Source: Fallopia convolvulus (Eukaryota; Streptophyta; Magnoliopsida; Caryophyllales; Polygonaceae). Taken from it: a stretch of DNA of 64,000 bases. Positions 22,858-33,417 of this stretch are shown here, one piece after another; within the stretch, counting starts at the first letter, position 1; every line of letters starts with the position of its first letter. The notes beneath the pieces are model-generated. The model did no database searches. It had not been told where the DNA came from and saw only the letters and a program-made list of their open reading frames with translations. Location of the stretch: the NCBI GenBank assembly GCA_964016875.1, contig OZ024724.1, forward strand, positions 19,076,501 to 19,140,500, written 5' to 3'. A program made the position numbers and the translations under genes.

Positions 22858-23816
22858 TGAGACCCAGGCAAGATGACTCTTGCCAGGTCCCTTGCAAGGG
22901 AAAACATTTTCATTCAAGATATAGTCAAAAATGTTGATGTCTTTGGAATTTTGAGAGTTGGAGTTCCTTTGGTGATGAGCATGACGTTTTTGTCTGTTTG
23001 GGAACTCATGGCTTCTAGGGGTTTGGGCTCTCTTCTTGGGACATGCATCCTTGTAGTGCCCATGAGCACCACAGTGCCAACATGTCTTGTAGTATTCTCC
23101 CAGGTAGTATTTTGGGTGTGGTCTCTAGATACGGTTCCTATCCATGGTTTCTTTGTTGTACACTCGAGACCCATTTCCCTTAGCAATTTTGACATAGATT
23201 CTATGTCCAGAGTTCCCAGTATAGTAGTCTTTCTCACCATGGTTTCCACTCTCTAGGACCCTGATTTTCTCCTCGAGATGAGCATTTTTCTGTTTCTCGC
23301 ACTGGAGTTCTAAGGCCCTACACTCATGGATCTCATGTTCGCTCAGGGATGACTTTCCGTTCTTGGAGCCCTCACCTTTGTATCCTATGCCATGTCTGGC
23401 TGGGACAAACGTAATTTGGGAACTAGAGGCTTCAAGATGTTCTAGAGTCTTACTCAGGTTTTGCAAGAGGGTGTTCTCATCTTTCTCTAGAGTTTTGATT
23501 TCTCTTTCTAGGTCTACGATGTGAGACACATGGGACTTGAGTTTTCTAGAAGGGATATGCAGTTGGGACAGGGCTCGAGACCAACTAATTGAGAATTTAT
23601 GTGTTCCTGTTTTTCCAACTTGTTTTGCAGTTTTATGTTATCTTTGACAAGACTTGAAAGAATTTTCAACAACTCAGGTTTTTCATAGTTACTCAAGGAA
23701 TCAAGAACAGTTTCAGTGGTTACCTCACTGGGTTGTTCCCCAGTGGTTTCTCCTATGGCCACGCCACACATGTCTGGGAGTGCCCATGACTCAGGATCTT
23801 CGTCTTCATCATCGCT
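22858..23816 (-). pseudogene. SIRE gag, C-terminal half (coiled coil and second zinc knuckle)
   Basis: Directly downstream of the TAG at 23817 the same frame continues SDDEDEDPESWALPDM, then a helical, charged coiled-coil region to about 23545. There a one-base change shifts the frame: the remainder continues in 23125-23529 (SHIVDLEREIKTLEK and on). Another TAG lies at 23125-23127, followed by a second nucleocapsid knuckle, CWHCGAHGHYKDAC (CX2CX4HX4C). A long Gag with coiled coil and second knuckle is what I expect of SIRE elements. Confidence 0.85.
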
Positions 23817-24788
23817 CTAGGTAGCGATGTAGGCCTTCTTTCCTTGCTTCCTGCCATGAGTTCCTTGTGGACATTCCTTCGCAAAATGTCCTTTCCTGTT
23901 GCATTTGTAGCAAGTTACTTCTGAGAGATCCTTCTCTGTGGGCTTTCTTTGGGAACTCTGTCCCTTTCCCCAGTTCCCACTGTTCCGTTGAGACTTTCCT
24001 TTGTAGAAATTTCGAAGAGCCTTTGTTAAAAGAACTAGCTCTTCATCCTCTTCTTCTTCGGAGTCTTCATGTTGTTCTTGGGTTGATTTGAGCATCTTTT
24101 CGATCTTGAGTGCGATCCCTCGATGAGCTCGAGTTTGTTCCTTATCATCAATCTTCCTCTTCTCATGTCCCACTAGCTTTCCAAATACTTGATGGAGCAT
24201 AAGCGTTCGATTTTCTGGGTTTTCCTTGAACATCGTTCTCTCGTTTGCCCATTCTCCAGTCAATCCATTGAAGAGTTGTTGGACCTTCATTTTGTGGGTG
24301 ATTTCTTCTTTTGTGATCCCCAATCCTTCCATCTTAGTGCAAAGTCCTTCAGACCGGGATTGGTAGCTGTCGACGGACTCTTCCATTTCCATTTGGAAGT
24401 TGTAGAACTCCCTTTTTGCATTCATCTGAAGATCTTCTCTGAGATCTGAGTTCCCAACGTGCATTTGTTGGATGGCTTCCCACATTTCCTTGGCTGTGTC
24501 AAGGTTTGCAACCCTGTAACAATCTTGTACGCACATGGACCTTTTTAGATACTGTTTTGCTTTGTAGTTTGCCTCCATGCACTTGTACTCGTTGGGACCC
24601 CACTTTGAGAGGTCGTTGACAATAGCTGGATCGATTTCGAAGTTCCCCCTTTCGATGACACACCAGGCTTGGTAGTCTTGGCCACGCATCCAATCCTTCA
24701 TGTTGCGTTGCCAGCTTTCAAACCTTCCTGTGATAAGCCTTGGCGGCTTACTGGTATTGTTCCCCACCTGAGTAAGTTCCTGAGCCAT
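23817..24788 (-). pseudogene. SIRE gag, N-terminal half (capsid and first zinc knuckle)
   Basis: 323 codons from ATG 24788. It has the Copia Gag fold recognised as UBN2-type: FESWQRNMKDWMRGQDYQAW, AKEMWEAIQQMHVG, QLFNGLTGEWANE. A basic-acidic hinge follows (EDSEEEEDEELV) and a CX2CX4HX4C knuckle, CYKCNRKGHFAKEC. The frame is closed by TAG at 23817-23819 exactly where the same frame continues with further Gag sequence; Trp (TGG) is the likely original codon, an inference. The start ATG lies about 50 bases after the 5' LTR, just past the primer site. Confidence 0.9.
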
Positions 24789-24820
24789 TTTGACACCTGC
24801 GATGCTAACACAAATCTAGA

Positions 24821-24838
24821 GCGCAAGCTCTGATACCA
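24821..24838 (-). promoter_or_regulatory. SIRE primer-binding site (tRNA-iMet)
   Basis: On the element strand TGGTATCAGAGCTTGCGC begins two bases after the 5' LTR. Twelve bases match the complement of the initiator tRNA-Met 3' end exactly. Confidence 0.95.
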
Positions 24839-24840
24839 AT

Positions 24841-25898
24841 TGTTGGATCGTAATCTGTTAGCAGTGAGCTTGGGAACTGGCAATTAAGCTATTCCCAAGG
24901 CAGCGGAAGTAAATAATCGCAAGTGATAAAAACAGTGAAAGGCATAGTTCCTTTATAGAGGAACCCCACTACAACCAACTAGTTGTATGGGTAAACCTCT
25001 ACCTCCGCTTGGAGGATTTTGATTGACTTACTTATATTGATTGCTTTGTTCCTTAGTTACACAGCCGGATTTACACTTCTCTGTTCCTACAAGTTCTTCC
25101 TAACTCTAGCAACACTAGTAAATCCTCTCAACTGAGTTCCTAAGCTCACAACAACAAAACACAAGTAACTCAAACCTTACGCTGACTTCTCAGTTCCCTT
25201 GCTCCTGGGAACTTCAGCTTCACCGTCGTCGAGATCACACACTCGCCGGCGGGGACTTCTCTTCCTTTTCTTTCTTTTCTCTGATGTGGGTGTTTGAGAG
25301 TTCTAAGAGAAGTACTCAGACCGAGTACTATTCATTTGGCTTTATAGTCCATTTAGCTTGGGCAGTCGCATCTTTCGTTTGTGTCCAAAATGCCCTTTGC
25401 TTGATGCCCAAGTTGTACTTTCTTCACATGTGACTTTGGTTTGAACTAGGTCAACTTCTTGGATCAATCGGACCGTTGGATGAAGCGTGACAGTCTGATC
25501 CTCAGACTGTTCCCTCGGGCTGTCTGAGACAGAATCCCGCGATCTGCGCTGAACGGTCGTTGTCCTCACATGTGAGTTCCCATGTCATGGAAACTGACTT
25601 CTTCAGAGTTCCCTTGATGGAAACTCTTCATCGTTGTAAGCTTGTGTTCTCTTGATTGTTTGTGGGAGTTCCCACTTCATGGGAACTTTCCTCTTTAGAG
25701 TTCCCTTGATGGAAACTCTTCATTGTGGCCTGCAGTGACTTTTGGTCATTCGTAGGAGTTCTTGGCTGTACCTGTGTTCCTTAGAAAAACTTGAACAAAC
25801 CACATTAGTTCCCTATGGTGTTTGTCATTATCAAAACTTAAGAGAATTGAATCGTTGATCCGTTGTTTAGAACCATAGGTCCCAACAACGTCCCAACA
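24841..25898 (-). repeat. 5' LTR of the SIRE element
   Basis: A 1058-base copy of 14953-16010, about 98% identical by eye with no length difference. It lies between the primer site and the right ttcca duplication. Confidence 0.95.
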
Positions 25899-27125
25899 TT
25901 CCAGATCTAGATCTACAATTGCTTTTGATTTGAAAATCAGTCGATTTATAGTTCTCAAAGGGTGTTTTCGATATCAGATTTATATTCGGTAAAAGATTTC
26001 AGAGTGATTTTAGGGTTTCTCTTTGTAATGATTTTTGGAGACCCTTGATCAAGTTTTACAGAAAGGTTTGAACTAGAAAAATGTTCTTATGTATATATAG
26101 TTTATCGTTGTCAAGTTTTAAAGGATTTGGAATTATGCACAAGAAGTTATAATGCATTCTGACATTTCATTGAATTTGGGGATAAAGTTTGTAAGAGTAA
26201 ATAGCCTAATTTGCATTGGGTTACATATAGGAGAAAAAGTCATAGATTGTGGTCAGAGACAAGGGGAAGAAATATAGTATATGTCGTAAATAGGTAAGTA
26301 TAGACCAGAGATTCAACCCTATGTGTTATATCGATTATATGGATATATGTTCTATATGAGTTATATGGATATATGTGCTTTATGTATATATGTGCTATAA
26401 TAATATATGTTTTATATGTTCTATATGGATATATGTGCTATCTGAGCTATATGGATATATGTGCTATATGAGTTATATGGATAGATGTGATAGCTCTGAA
26501 ATTTCCAGAGTTGTTTGCACAAAAGGTATGTTAACATATGGCATATGATATATGGTTACATGATGCACTTGATCGCATAGAATATTGCAATGAGATTAAA
26601 AGGACTTGTGACTGTCTTGCCCTGAATTTGTATACAAAAGAGACCTACGGGTCGTACATGAGGCCTAAGATGCCTAAGAGATGGTAAATGAGCAAATGAG
26701 GCCTAAGATGCCTAAAAGTCGGTAATGGAAAAGAAAAAAAAGGTTGGTGTATGAAAAGAGTTTGTAATGGAAACCCGGGGCAGATTCAGGCTTGAATAGT
26801 TCACAGAATAATAAATCGGATACATCCTCATTTGCATTTGCATAGTAAATTCCTATGTGACATATATAATATGTATGAATATGTATATTGACCAATTGCT
26901 TGGCATTGTATGAAATAATTGATGATGGTTAATATGTATGAACATACAGGTCGGCCGGCTGAAGCTCAATGCAACCTTCTCCTCCTCATTTTGTATCATA
27001 GACATATATGTGTGTGCAATAGATGTAATATAAAGTTAGAGTAATAAATGTTTTAGTATGAGTAGTAACGACATAGAACTATGTGTGTGCAACCTTTTAT
27101 GGTTGTTACTTTCTGTTTTGTGCTT
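25899..27125 (+). repeat. 3' LTR of element B, right part
   Basis: It resumes the LTR interrupted at 14952, after the ttcca duplication. From about 26520 it matches 11690-12330 of the 5' LTR. The portion 25904-26515 has no counterpart in the 5' LTR. Confidence 0.85.
26315..26490. repeat. AT-rich imperfect tandem repeat
   Basis: Repeats of a unit resembling 'atatggatatatgtgctat', roughly seven or eight imperfect copies of 20-25 bases, within the 3' LTR of element B. Confidence 0.8.
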
Positions 27126-27860
27126 ATGTGAATTATCTCTTTATATAAGAGATAAGTTTTACAAAGTATACGTCATAGGGTATAAGGGTGTCATAGAGAG
27201 AGTGCGAGAAGGAGGGGCGAGTGGTGCAAGGAAGAAGGGGGTTCCGACCTCCTTAAATAGGTTAAGGAAGAGGGTGGTCATCGACCACGTGGCTGTGGAC
27301 GAGAGTATGGCATATGGTATTGGCGATAGACAACGACAACCATGCAAAGGCACAGGTGTGCAGGTTCATTTATTGGCAACAGGAGGAGAGCTGGCGATTG
27401 GGCCACATTGGCTTGGCAAGAGGTGGAAGTAAGAAGGGCAAGCAAGAGGAGGTAAAAGAAGAGAAGTGGGGAAAATGAGCTCAAGGGCTCACTAACTTGG
27501 TGGTTAAGATGTGGAGGAGGGAGCAATATATTATAGGTTGGAATCCGAGAATTTTCCTTAGGGAAGTTTTTCTTAAAAGCCTTTTTATTTACATTTTTGG
27601 CTCACAGTTTGTTATAAGCATCCAAACTTGTCCGATTTATTTTATAAAATAAAGTTAACTTGCATTATATAAATAATTTTCTTTTTGCAAGTGTATTTAA
27701 TAAATAAGGGCCTAAAAATAAAATAAGGTCTTAATTATTCTTCCCAATAAAAAATCACAAGTTTGCCCTTATAAAAGAGTGTGATATTACATGAAGAGTG
27801 TATAGTTGAAGTTGATGTGTTTAATATAAGGGTGGATTGATTTACTTAGGGACCATGTTG
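27126..27860. other. No gene recognised
   Basis: Sequence between element B and the MULE relic. There is a plus-strand open stretch of 124 codons (27058-27432), but it begins in the LTR of element B, resembles no family I know and has low-complexity composition. From 27540 the DNA is AT-rich. Confidence 0.5.
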
Positions 27861-27879
27861 GATAAAATGGTGATGTGCA

Positions 27880-28270
27880 ATACCCTGAATTCAATCCTCT
27901 GGTTGACTTTGAAAAATAAACATTTACTTCAATGTTGGCATGATATTCGGGTCAAACAACATATTTAGAAAGGATTTGAGACATTATGCTTTAGAAAATA
28001 GTTTTGATTACTACTACTTACATAATAACAAGTATAAAGTTTTTGCTTATTTTAAGAGCAACCATTGATATGTGGAAGGAAAAGGTGTGTCTGTGGCAGT
28101 TCTGGTTGTAGGTTCAAGGCTTTAGCAAGAATAATGGATGAAGATGGTAGTTTTCAGCTTAAGTCATCTAATCTTGGACATCAATGTTGGTGGGATAATA
28201 AGAACACTAAGGGGAAGTCCCAATGGTTTCCGGAAAAATATCTAGAGCATATAAGGAGGATCCAGAGCCA
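27880..28270 (+). pseudogene. MuDR-like transposase, N-terminal DNA-binding domain fragment
   Basis: From ATG 27940 the translation reads MIFGSNNIFRKDLRHYALEN, then FDYYYLHNNKYKVFAYFKSN, then a stop at about 28067. A one-base shift leads into 28065-28270 with CGSSGCRFKALARIMDE, GSFQLKSSNLGHQC and KSQWFPEKYLEHIRR. This is the layout of the Mutator transposase N-terminal domain: 'GM.F.s...F+.Avr.YAi+n', a basic strand, C..GC..+ and 'f.ik.l...H.C', then 'w....+'. No catalytic core follows, and I see no terminal inverted repeats. It is a frameshifted relic. Confidence 0.65.
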
Positions 28271-28370
28271 TGGAGGTTTAGGAAATTTATTCATATTGTT
28301 AATAGGAACCATAGTTTGTTGTCTAGCACTTGAATTATTCGCGTTCTATCATAATTCCATGACTTGATAT

Positions 28371-28901
28371 TTTTGTTTGTTGGAACCTTAAGGCAAATAT
28401 GCGATGTCTCTTCCTTCCCAGCATGCAAGTTTTTTCCCCCTTTTATTTCCCATGACTTAGTGTCTTAAGAGAATTCCATTTCATGGTTTGATTCTAGGCT
28501 TTATCATTTTGGGCAGAGCAGTCACATGTGGTGGGCTGGCCGAAACGTACGACTTTTTATTTGAACAAATGGCTTCTCTTTCTTTATTTTCACTTCATCT
28601 TCCTCATTCCTAAGCCTCGCATGGTTTTCAAACAAATTTGGTGCAACCTCAAGCCTCAATTAAGTTGAACCTTTTTGTTGATTGTTGATGTGAACTCGTC
28701 TTCTAGGAATCTGAATCCACATGAGGATCTCGTCTTTAGGTGCGTATTGGGTCTCGTTTGAGTAGCAGAAGCAAGAATGATTGACATGAGGTCATTAGAA
28801 TGGGGATGAGAAGAGATAAGAGTTGATCGATTCAAGGGAGAACCGATCTAGAGGGAAGATAGATGGAGGAGGGGTTGACGCACGATCGAGAATAGTAGGA
28901 G
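28371..28901. other. No gene recognised; left flank of element C
   Basis: No coding signature or repeat boundary is visible. The last five bases (28897-28901, aggag) are the left target-site duplication of element C. Confidence 0.5.
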
Positions 28902-29836
28902 TGATGAAAGGATCGATGGAGGGGATGATGGTGCAAAGAGATCGCCACGAGAATCCAAGGAATTCCGACAACAAACACCACGCAGCTGACCCGTCTTTAA
29001 TTGGATGGATCTTCCTCTTCCGAACTCGGAATTGAGTGATTCCAATTCGAGAAGTTAGATCTCTGAGTCTAGTTTAACCCCTCAAAAGTTAAGACCTAGA
29101 TGATGAGTGGATTGAAATATATGTCGATTTTACTAAGGGGTGCAGAAACCACCGAGATGGATGATGGATCGAAATGGAGAGAACAAGGGGATATGGATGC
29201 TTGACAACTTGGATATGACTCACCAAGCTCTCAAACAAACTAAGATGCTTGAGATTGTCGGATATTACTCACCAACAACTTGAACAACAAGAATTGAACG
29301 AACGAAAACAAGAACAAGAACTTGAATTGAAAGATGCAAGGAAAGTAAGCAACAAGGTTTTTCGTTCAATCTCGCAACCAAGGGTGAGGGGGACGACCAT
29401 ATAACCTAGAAAGCAACCTCACAAAATTAGCCCCTTCACTTAAGGAAATTACACAAATTAACCCAAAAACCCGAAAACTTAATAATTGTCCTTTCCGTCG
29501 AATTGTCACTTAGAATCATGAAGTAGAATAAAACTCCAACCATCTTCATTGCACTCTTTCGGAAAGCTACACCCCATGAGCTCTTCTTGCACTTGACATA
29601 GAATGGCCTTAGCTCGGGATCGCGTAATACGACCTAGATAAGGTGGTGTAGTTCCTTGAGCTTTGGCACCATCAAAACCGGAAGGCAAGGGCGCGCCACC
29701 ATCCAAGCTTGTTGGCGCGTCTAGGGTATGCCGAGGCTCCTCCAAGTGTTCCGACGTGTGCTCCTCCAAGTGTTGCTCCTCCAAGTGTTCCGAAGTGTGC
29801 TCCATAGTTGGCTCGGACATCGATGGAATCACATCA
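28902..29836 (-). repeat. 3' LTR of element C
   Basis: 935 bases, starting TGATGTGATTCC and ending TTTCATCA on the element strand. It is longer than the 5' LTR by 39 bases because a repeat encoding EHTSEHLEE-like units has one more copy. It contains the last ~109 codons of the polyprotein (to 29506). Confidence 0.93.
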
Positions 29837-32800
29837 TCATCATCCCCTTGAAAAGGGTTCGTCCTCGAACCTAGATCCTGCTCAAACTCAACATCATTGT
29901 TAGAAAAATAAGGAACAAGATCGGATACGTTGAATACCTCATGGACGCCATAATTCGGAGGAAGATCAAGCTTGTAAGCATTGTCGTTGATGCGCTCTAA
30001 CACTTGGAATGGTCCATCTCCACGTGGCTTAAGCTTAGAATTTCGAAGAGTAGGAAACCTCTCCTTCCTCAAATGAACCCAAACAAGGTCCCCGGGTTCA
30101 AAAATCAGCTCCTTGCGCCCTTTATCAGCTTGGCGCTTGTATTGCAATGTTCGCCTCTCCAATTGAAGACGAGTATCCTCATGAATCTGCTTAATATACT
30201 CAGCCCGGTCCCGTCCTTCACGACTCTCTCGATCGGACATAGCATAAGGCGCTAAATCAAGTGGTGTAACGGGATTGTGCCCATACACCACCTCAAAAGG
30301 CGTCTTCTTTGTAGCGGAATGAATGGACCTATTGTAAGAAAACTCAATGAAAGGAAGACACTCTTCCCACCTGCGCAAATTAGTTTTCAAAATAGAACGC
30401 AACAAGGCACCAAGGGTACGATTAACGACCTCGGTTTGCCCATCCGTTTGCGGGTGGCAAGTAGTAGAGAATAAGAGCTTGGTTCCAAGCTTGGACCAAA
30501 GAGTCTTCCAAAAGAAACTTAGAAATTTAACATCACGGTCAGAAACAATAGATTTAGGGACCCCATGCAACCGAACCACATTATCAAATAACAAAGTGGC
30601 AACATTAACAGCATCATCGGTTTTGTGGCAAGCAATAAAATGTGCCATCTTAGAAAATCTATCTACCACCACAAAAATAGAGTCCCTACCCATTTTTGTC
30701 CTAGGCAACCCCAAAACAAAGTCCATAGAAATATCCTCCCATGGGGCACTAGGAATAGGCAAAGGGGTATACAAACCGTGAGGGTGCACTTTAGACTTTG
30801 CACGCACACATGTAGCACATGAAGCACAAACGTTCTCTACCAACCTAAGCATGTGAGGCCAATAGAAATGTTCCCTAAGCATATGCAAAGTTTTCATGAC
30901 ACCAAAATGTCCCATGAGGCCGCCACCATGGGCCTCTTGGACAAGTAAACGCCTAACTGAACCACTAGGCACACACAAGCGAGTTCCCTTAAAAAGAAAC
31001 CCATCATGCAAATAAAATTGATCCCGACTTCCCCCCTTCAAACAAGCATTAAAAATATCACTAAACTCAGCATCATGAGCATACAACTCCTTCATGAAAG
31101 AAAATCCAAGCAATCGTGCATCTAGTAAGGAGAAAAGAGCGTACCTCCGGGACAACGCGTCGGCGACGACGTTGTCCTTGCCTTTCTTATGCTTGATGAC
31201 ATAGGGAAAGGATTCAATGAACTCAACCCATTTGGCATGCCTCCGATTCAGTTTTGCTTGCCCTCTCAAGTACTTCAACGCCTCATGATCGGAATGGATA
31301 ACAAACTCCCGAGGCAAGAGATAGTGCTCCCACACCCTTAGCACTCGAACAAGAGCAAGTAGCTCTTTGTCGTACGTGGGGTACTTGAGCTCGGAACCTC
31401 CAAGCTTCTCACTATAATAGGCTATGGAACGTCCCTCTTGCATAAGCACACCACCGAGCCCGATTCCCGACGCATCACACTCAATCTCGAACATCTTGCC
31501 AAAGTCGGGAAGAGCTAACAACGGCGCTTGTGTCAACTTAGCCTTAAGGGCTGCAAAGGCCTCTTCTTGCGCCTCTCCCCACATAAATGGAACATTCTTC
31601 TTGGTGAGGAAGGTCAAAGGCGCAGCCAAGGTACTAAAATCACGAACAAACCGGCGGTAGAAACCGGCTAGGCCAAGGAAACTCCGGACTTGTGTCATAG
31701 TTGTCGGTGTTGGCCATTCTTGAATCGCCTTCACCTTCTCTTCATCTACTTGAAGTCCATTCCTACTCACAACAAAACCAAGAAATACCACGTGATCCGA
31801 ATTAAAGTGGCACTTCTTGAAGTTAGCAAATAGGCGTTCCCGTTTCAAAGCTTTAAGCACTTGCCTAAGGTGCTCGGCATGGGATGATAAATCGTGGCTA
31901 TAAATCAAAATATCATCAAAGTATACAACCACAAACTTACCAATAAAAGGGCGGAGGACGTGGTTCATCAAGCTCATGAAAGTGCTCGGAGCGTTGGTTA
32001 ATCCGAAGGGCATAACCAACTACTCGTATAGGCCTTGCTTGGTTTTGAACGCCGTCTTCCATTCATCTCCCTCCTTCATCCTTATTTGATAATATCCGCT
32101 CTTGAGATCAATTTTGGAGAAGAGACTCGCCCCATGCAGCTCGTCAAGCATATCCTCAAGTCTCGGAATCGGGTGACGATACTTGATAGTAATATTGTTG
32201 ATCGCTCGACAATCAACGCACATCCTCCATGTGCCGTCCTTCTTAGGCACAAGAATGACGGGCATGGCACACGGGCTGAGGCTCTCACGCACATATCCCT
32301 TATCAAGGAGCTCTTGGACTTGCTGTTGAAGCTCCTTAGTTTCCTCCGGATTGGCTCGATAGGCTGGACGGTTCGGTAGAGTGGCATCGGGGACAAAGTC
32401 GATTTGATACTCGATTCCCCTAAGCGGTGGTAGTCCCGGTGGCACCTCTTCTTGGAAAAGCTCCTCAAAGTCCTGCAAAAGAGTAGATATGGAAGGAGGA
32501 AGATCAACTAATTCTTGGGAAGACAAATAAGATTCTTGAAAAACAAGTAAAACGCAAACGCCACTTCCCTTGAAAGTATGAAGAATCTCCTTCGGTTTGG
32601 CCAAAAGCAAGGGCGTAGAAGGGCCACCTAGAGCTAGCTTCTTGTCCTTCTTTCCCTCTCGAAGCGCATGCTTCTTCCTTTGCTCCTTCGCTGCGTGGTC
32701 CAACATGATTTCATGGGGGGTCATCGGGTGCAACGTCACCTTCTTTCCCTCCATTTGAAAGTGATACTCGTTGGAGACTCCATGAATAGCTCCCTTATCA

Positions 32801-33345
32801 TATTGCCAAGGGCGCCCCAAAAGAAGATGACAAGCGGTCATCGGCACCACATCACACTCCACCTCATCCTTGTAAGGCCCTATAGAAAAGCAAATACGAG
32901 CCCTTTCCTTGACTTGGATCGGGGCATTAGAATTCAACCAACATAGAGGATAAGGTAAAGGATGGCAAGTAGTTTTCAAGGAAAAGCGATCCACCACCTC
33001 TTGACTAATAATATTACAACAAGACCCGCTATCGATAATCACACTACATACCTTATCCATAATTTTGCATCGAGTGTGAAAGATAACCTCTCGTTGGCTA
33101 GGTGTGGTGGTGTTCTCCGTCATGAAAAGCGTCCGTTGTACCACGAAGCACTCACCCTCCTCGGCGGTGACATGGAGGCCGTCTTCCTCAACCTCGGGGC
33201 TCTCTTCTTCCTCTTCTGCAGCCCCTTCTACCTCATACTCGTACTCCCCTTGGGAGTTAAGAAGAACCTTCCGTTCGTTGGGACAATCCCGAGCATAATG
33301 CCCATGTCCAAGGCACTTGAAACACTTCACGTCGCTCGCCTTCAC
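29506..33345 (-). pseudogene. Element C pol: knuckle, protease, RT, RNase H, integrase
   Basis: Near the N-terminus CFKCLGHGHYARDC is the nucleocapsid knuckle. Protease IIDSGSC follows near residue 107. RT starts around residue 300 (LVPKKDGTWRMCVDCRAINN) and is interrupted by TAG at 32020-32022, where the family has Trp (GLYEWLVMPFG). Downstream, numbering from 32019: RT box YFDDIL at 33-38; RNase H acids D182, E219, D244, D287; integrase zinc end H371 to CATC; core D433, D494 and E530, exact DD35E spacing; then HSATKKTPFEVVYG and a tail rich in EHLEE. All catalytic residues I can identify are present. The last ~109 residues are encoded in the LTR. Only this TAG and the one at the gag end block the frame. 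Confidence 0.93.
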
Positions 33346-33417
33346 ACCGCCTTCTTGCCGAGGACGTGGGGGAAACTCCTTCCTCGGTTGAGGAGTCGAG
33401 TCCTTCCTTATTTCCGG

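Larger units (their letters stand above)
14953..25898 (-). mobile_element. SIRE/Maximus-type Ty1/Copia retrotransposon with an extra ORF
   Basis: A 10.9-kb element on the minus strand, inserted in the 3' LTR of element B with a perfect ttcca duplication (14948-14952 and 25899-25903). Order on its own strand: LTR 24841-25898, primer site, gag, protease, integrase, RT and RNase H, then a 796-codon ORF, a polypurine-like tract and LTR 14953-16010. Integrase before RT defines Copia. Long Gag with a coiled-coil region and two zinc knuckles, large size and a long ORF after pol point to the SIRE/Maximus lineage. Both LTRs are exactly 1058 bases and I count about two dozen substitutions, about 2%. 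The copy is inactive: TAG codons at three places, a frameshift in gag, and a deletion in RNase H. Confidence 0.95.
11492..27125 (+). mobile_element. B: internally deleted Tekay/Del-like Ty3/Gypsy element, split by SIRE
   Basis: LTRs start TGTAACnTCCCCG, as is usual for Tekay/Del chromoviruses. The primer site is TGGTATCAGAGC at 12334 and the polypurine tract ends at 14655. Only the end of protease, RT and a decayed RNase H remain between the LTRs (12334-14655, 2.3 kb); gag and integrase are missing. The 3' LTR is split at 14952/25899 by the SIRE element. I find no target-site duplication, which fits its age or an end deletion. The right end near 27125 is where similarity with the 5' LTR stops. 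Confidence 0.85.

Noticed and set aside
27058..27432. 124-codon plus-strand frame next to element B
   Set aside because: It begins inside the LTR and runs into flanking DNA with no domain or codon signal.
28823..29045. Short frames on both strands at the element C 3' LTR boundary
   Set aside because: The same frames recur in the 5' LTR at 35365-35676 and span the LTR edge, so they are non-coding LTR sequence.
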